A stretch of DNA of 9,033 bases from an uncultured Bacteroidales bacterium. Its GTDB lineage: Bacteria; Bacteroidota; Bacteroidia; Bacteroidales; P3. Below the pieces are notes generated by a model. The model ran no database searches, was not told where the DNA came from, and saw nothing but the letters and a program-made list of their open reading frames with translations. Shown piece after piece: positions 6,619 through 9,033 of this stretch. Location: NCBI GenBank assembly GCA_937910265.1, contig CALEPD010000046.1, positions 1 through 9,033 on the forward strand, in the 5' to 3' direction. Within the stretch, counting starts at the first letter, position 1; each line of letters opens with the position of its first letter. A program made the translations under genes and the position numbers.

Positions 6619-7863
6619 TCAATTTTTATAGAATTGTGCTGAGAGCAACTTTTTATATTCTTTGGGATAGCAGAGATAATATTTAGTAACCTGCTTTTCG
6701 AGGAAATGCCGATCAAGCTGGTCGCTTGCCTCGCTGATATCCTTGCATTCGCCATTTTTATACAACACCTTTATCTCTGGATCGTTAAAATCGTATGCAT
6801 GGTTATGCAACACCCCTGTATTGACATAGTATTTACTCTGCATGTAGTCGACATTGAAATCAGTGCGGACGTTATCGCGTATGGTGTCGATAACATCGGC
6901 CGCAAAGGGCTGGTTGGATATTGTGATGGCACAAATCTGCCGATTGACCAACTGAGAAGCCAATGTACTTAAAACACAGTCGTCATGATTCATCCATTGC
7001 TTGATGGCAACCATTACGTCATCATCGTCGATCAAAGCGAACAGCTCAAGAAGATGCGGATTTTGCACGAAATCGGATTCGGAAAAATGATTATTCAAAA
7101 AAACGCCCAGAGGATTGTCGAGCTGCAGATTCAACTCACGGGCTCTTTGCAACACCCCCAGCAACAACGTATCGGCGGCAATAACAGTTTTGTGCATGTA
7201 CACCTGCCAATACATCAAACGACGGGAAATAATAAATTTCTCGATGCTGTAGATGCCCTTTTCATCAACCACCAATTCATCATCACATACATTAAGCATG
7301 CTGATAATGCGATCGGTACCGACAACACCCTCGCTTACACCTGTGAAGAAACTATCCCGGCTGAGATAATCGAGCCGGTCCATATCGAGTTGGCTTGACA
7401 CCAATTGGTGGAGAAAATGCTTATGGTAGGGATTGTTGAAAATGGCGATGGCCAAATCGAGCTTTCCATTCATTTCCTGATTGATGCGCTGCATATAAAG
7501 CTCAGTAAGCACTTCGTGGTGAACATCAGCCAAGACACGTTCGGAAGTATGGGAAAATGGACCATGACCAATATCGTGGAGCAAAATAGCCAACTTTGCG
7601 CCCAACAATTCCTCATCGGTAATTGCAACACCTTTAACCTTCAAGACTTCCAACGCCCGACTCATCAGATTCAAAGCGCCCAACATGTGGCTGAAACGAG
7701 TGTGGACTGCACCCGGATAAACTAAATAAGTAAGCCCCAATTGTTTGATACGACGTTGTCGCTGAAAAAATGGATGAGAGATAACATCAAATATCGCCTC
7801 ATCGTCTATTGTCAGGAACCCGCCATAGACAGGGTCGTTGATAATTTTCCGCTTATTGGTCAT
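6619..7863 (-). CDS. HD-domain phosphohydrolase, SAMHD1/COG1078-like
   Basis: 414 residues from ATG 7863; a TTG at 7869 would add two residues and is less likely. Metal ligands of the HD fold are visible: H59 (HTRFSHMLGAL), H96-D97 (LLHDIGHGPFSH) and D162 (LDMDRLDYLSRD). Aligned by eye with SAMHD1, D162-R163-x-x-Y166-x-x-x-D170 matches D311-K312-x-x-Y315-x-x-x-D319, which contact metal or dNTP phosphates, so dNTP triphosphohydrolase activity is plausible. Related proteins are B. subtilis YwfO and E. faecalis EF1143. The exact substrate cannot be read from sequence. The C-terminal half (about 230-414) is the usual less conserved region with a TDFNVDYMQSKYYVNTGVL stretch. It sits between the C_GCAxxG gene (23-nt gap) and mpl (3-nt gap). 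Confidence 0.9.
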   Translation of the reverse strand: MTNKRKIINDPVYGGFLTIDDEAIFDVISHPFFQRQRRIKQLGLTYLVYPGAVHTRFSHMLGALNLMSRALEVLKVKGVAITDEELLGAKLAILLHDIGHGPFSHTSERVLADVHHEVLTELYMQRINQEMNGKLDLAIAIFNNPYHKHFLHQLVSSQLDMDRLDYLSRDSFFTGVSEGVVGTDRIISMLNVCDDELVVDEKGIYSIEKFIISRRLMYWQVYMHKTVIAADTLLLGVLQRARELNLQLDNPLGVFLNNHFSESDFVQNPHLLELFALIDDDDVMVAIKQWMNHDDCVLSTLASQLVNRQICAITISNQPFAADVIDTIRDNVRTDFNVDYMQSKYYVNTGVLHNHAYDFNDPEIKVLYKNGECKDISEASDQLDRHFLEKQVTKYYLCYPKEYKKLLSAQFYKN

Positions 7864-7886
7864 GAACAAAAAATATAGAACAACAA

Positions 7887-8246
7887 CTAATCCAAGTATT
7901 GAGAAAGGATGCCGGCAGCATCGGAGACAAGCTCATTGCAGGGCTTTTTACCCATCTTAATCAATCGGGCACAAACGACATCGCCATTTGCATTTCGAAA
8001 AGTCTCGATGACCGACTTGGCGGATTCCTCATGTCCAGACAATGCGCAGGCCATAGCCATACCACTCACACATCCACAGACTTCGCGCATGCCAACCAAT
8101 CCCCTACCAAACGGACTCGACACTTTTTGGGCAGTTTCTTCATCGATTGATAATTTATCGGCGTATGCAAGCAAAACAGACTGACAACAATTAAAGCCAT
8201 TTTTATGCAGCTGTCGCGCACGCTCCATTCTTTCATCTTTAGTCAT
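7887..8246 (-). CDS. C_GCAxxG_C_C family cysteine-rich protein
   Basis: 119 residues, ATG at 8244-8246, TAG at 7887-7889. Seven cysteines lie at 20, 21, 57, 59, 67, 92 and 103. The family hallmarks are GFNCCQSVLLAY (17-28), FGRGLVGMREVCGCVSGMAM (46-65), VVCARL (90-95) and PCNELVSDAAGIL (102-114). There is no signal peptide, so it is cytoplasmic. The family's biochemical role is not established; the conserved cysteines suggest redox chemistry or metal/cluster binding. It is slightly shorter than many members because the segment between C67 and C92 is compact. Its place downstream of sufB hints at an iron-sulfur or redox link, which is inference only. Confidence 0.88.
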   Translation of the reverse strand: MTKDERMERARQLHKNGFNCCQSVLLAYADKLSIDEETAQKVSSPFGRGLVGMREVCGCVSGMAMACALSGHEESAKSVIETFRNANGDVVCARLIKMGKKPCNELVSDAAGILSQYLD

Positions 8247-8259
8247 AAACAGATGTATA

Positions 8260-8808
8260 TTATTGTTTATCGATACCGCTTCCGAACAATCTATTCATTT
8301 CCCATATCGCAATGGCGGCAGCACAACTTACATTGAGAGAATGTTTTGTTCCGTATTGAGGTATCTCCAGGCTACCGTCACAACATGCAACAACGTCATC
8401 GGCCACACCTTCCACTTCGTTGCCAAACACGATGGCAACAGGCAATTGCATATGTTCGGTGAGGTCGTCTCCCATTTTAACACTATTATCGACTTGTTCG
8501 ACCGCAAACACTGTATAGCCTTTTGCCTTCAAGGCCTGAACACAATCGACTGTGTTTTCGTAATACTCCCAATCGACACTCAATTCTGCCCCGAGAGCAG
8601 TTTTGTGAATTTCTCTGTGCGGAGGCGTAGAGCAAATGCCGCAGAGGCAGATTGACTCAACACGGAAAGCATCGGAAGTGCGGAAAACTGACCCTATATT
8701 ATTTTGACTACGAACATTATCCAATACAACCACCAGAGGAAGTTTATTGGATTGTTTGTACTCCTCAACACTAATACGGTTAAGTTGTTCGGTAGTAAGT
8801 TTTTTCAT
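8260..8808 (-). CDS. SpoU/TrmH-family RNA 2'-O-methyltransferase
   Basis: 182 residues from ATG 8808. An upstream in-frame GTG at 8823 would add FNGY-type residues; the ATG followed by MKKLTTEQL is preferred. The three SPOUT trefoil-knot motifs are clear: motif 1 at 30-48 (LDNVRSQNNIGSVFRTSDAF, with N36 and R43), motif 2 at 128-134 (FGNEVEGV), and motif 3 at 147-161 (LEIPQYGTKHSLNVS), which form the AdoMet site and dimer interface. There is no N-terminal RNA-binding extension of the RlmB type, so it resembles small TrmH/TrmL-like enzymes acting on tRNA or rRNA ribose. The target nucleotide cannot be assigned. It follows sufB by 45 nt and precedes the C_GCAxxG gene by 13 nt. Confidence 0.93.
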   Translation of the reverse strand: MKKLTTEQLNRISVEEYKQSNKLPLVVVLDNVRSQNNIGSVFRTSDAFRVESICLCGICSTPPHREIHKTALGAELSVDWEYYENTVDCVQALKAKGYTVFAVEQVDNSVKMGDDLTEHMQLPVAIVFGNEVEGVADDVVACCDGSLEIPQYGTKHSLNVSCAAAIAIWEMNRLFGSGIDKQ

Positions 8809-8853
8809 ATAACCATTAAACACTAAGAAGTATTCGCTTTTGTGGAAGCGGAA

Positions 8854-9033
8854 TCATCCCACACTTCCCTCCAAACTGATACTGAGCAATTTTTGTGCCT
8901 CAACAGCAAATTCCATCGGCAAATTCCGCAACACATCTTTTGCATATCCGTTCACTATCAAACCGACTGCACTTTCAGGCGAAATGCCACGTTGCTGACA
9001 ATAGAACAATTGGTCTTCGGATATCTTGGAAGT
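8854..9033 (-). CDS. sufB: SufB Fe-S cluster scaffold, C-terminal end (5' part outside window)
   Basis: The reverse strand is open from base 9033 to a TGA at 8854-8856 and encodes 59 residues. It begins TSKISEDQLFYCQQRGIS and ends with PMEFAVEAQKLL and SLEGSVG, which I recognise as the end of SufB (about 480 residues in full). SufB with SufC and SufD forms the SUF complex on which [Fe-S] clusters are built in the cytoplasm. The conserved Cys in LFYCQQRG is the one implicated in cluster assembly in this family. Only the tail is here, so integrity of the rest cannot be judged. Unusually, the next gene downstream is an RNA methyltransferase rather than sufC. Confidence 0.95.
   Translation of the reverse strand, partial: TSKISEDQLFYCQQRGISPESAVGLIVNGYAKDVLRNLPMEFAVEAQKLLSISLEGSVG

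Noticed and set aside
6985..7398. 137-codon + strand frame antisense to the HD phosphohydrolase
   Set aside because: The opposite strand carries all HD catalytic motifs; this frame is a shadow of that coding sequence.
8263..8655. 130-codon + strand frame antisense to the SpoU methyltransferase
   Set aside because: It mirrors a gene with all three SPOUT motifs and shows no protein-family features itself.
8835..8850. Small hairpin CGCTT...AAGCG just downstream of the sufB stop
   Set aside because: Only 5 bp with a 6-nt loop and no U tract; too weak to call a terminator or attenuator.

Overview
The window looks like a chromosomal segment from a member of the Bacteroidales (phylum Bacteroidota). 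Evidence seen in the sequence: TAnnTTTG-type -7 promoter elements, a DUF2027-type SH3-like N-terminus (a Bacteroidota family), a 7TM-AraC membrane regulator, and an Mpl-type Mur ligase implying a meso-DAP, Gram-negative cell wall. The genus cannot be fixed from this window. Almost everything is conserved housekeeping; the accessory-looking part is the A/T-rich centre-left block (about 1391-3556).

Layout. Positions 1-798 (+) hold the C-terminal 265 residues of the ribosome-associated GTPase TypA/BipA, cut by the window edge. A perfect 12-bp hairpin (828-856) separates it from a convergent secreted thioredoxin-fold protein with a CPWC motif (917-1390, -). A 73-bp A/T-rich region with back-to-back -7 elements then leads into two overlapping + strand genes (1464-2261 and 2258-3556). 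They are paralogous seven-helix membrane proteins: the first has no output domain, the second carries an AraC-type DNA-binding domain. They look like a membrane sensor pair and are the most interesting part of the window.

From 3718 to the right edge all genes run leftward in one tight array, in transcription order: sufB (C-terminal end only), a SpoU/TrmH-type RNA methyltransferase, a C_GCAxxG_C_C cysteine-rich protein, a SAMHD1-like HD phosphohydrolase, mpl (peptidoglycan recycling ligase), a short DUF2027-like protein ending in a near-ideal leucine zipper, and ispG. Gaps are 45, 13, 23, 3 and 13 nt, and ispG overlaps its upstream gene by 1 nt, so co-transcription is likely. Fe-S scaffold assembly (SufB) and an Fe-S client enzyme (IspG) bracket the visible array; the others cover RNA modification, nucleotide turnover and cell-wall recycling.

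Points worth checking: the lone membrane half-regulator translationally coupled to a full membrane AraC regulator; a promoter almost abutting the start codon (near-leaderless mRNA); an IspG of 379 residues without the large insert I expect in Bacteroidota; a DUF2027-like protein reduced to an SH3-like head plus a GCN4-like zipper; and sufB not followed by sufC. I see no tRNA, rRNA, CRISPR array, insertion sequence or prophage. No gene-free stretch exceeds 300 bases; the longest is 3557-3717.
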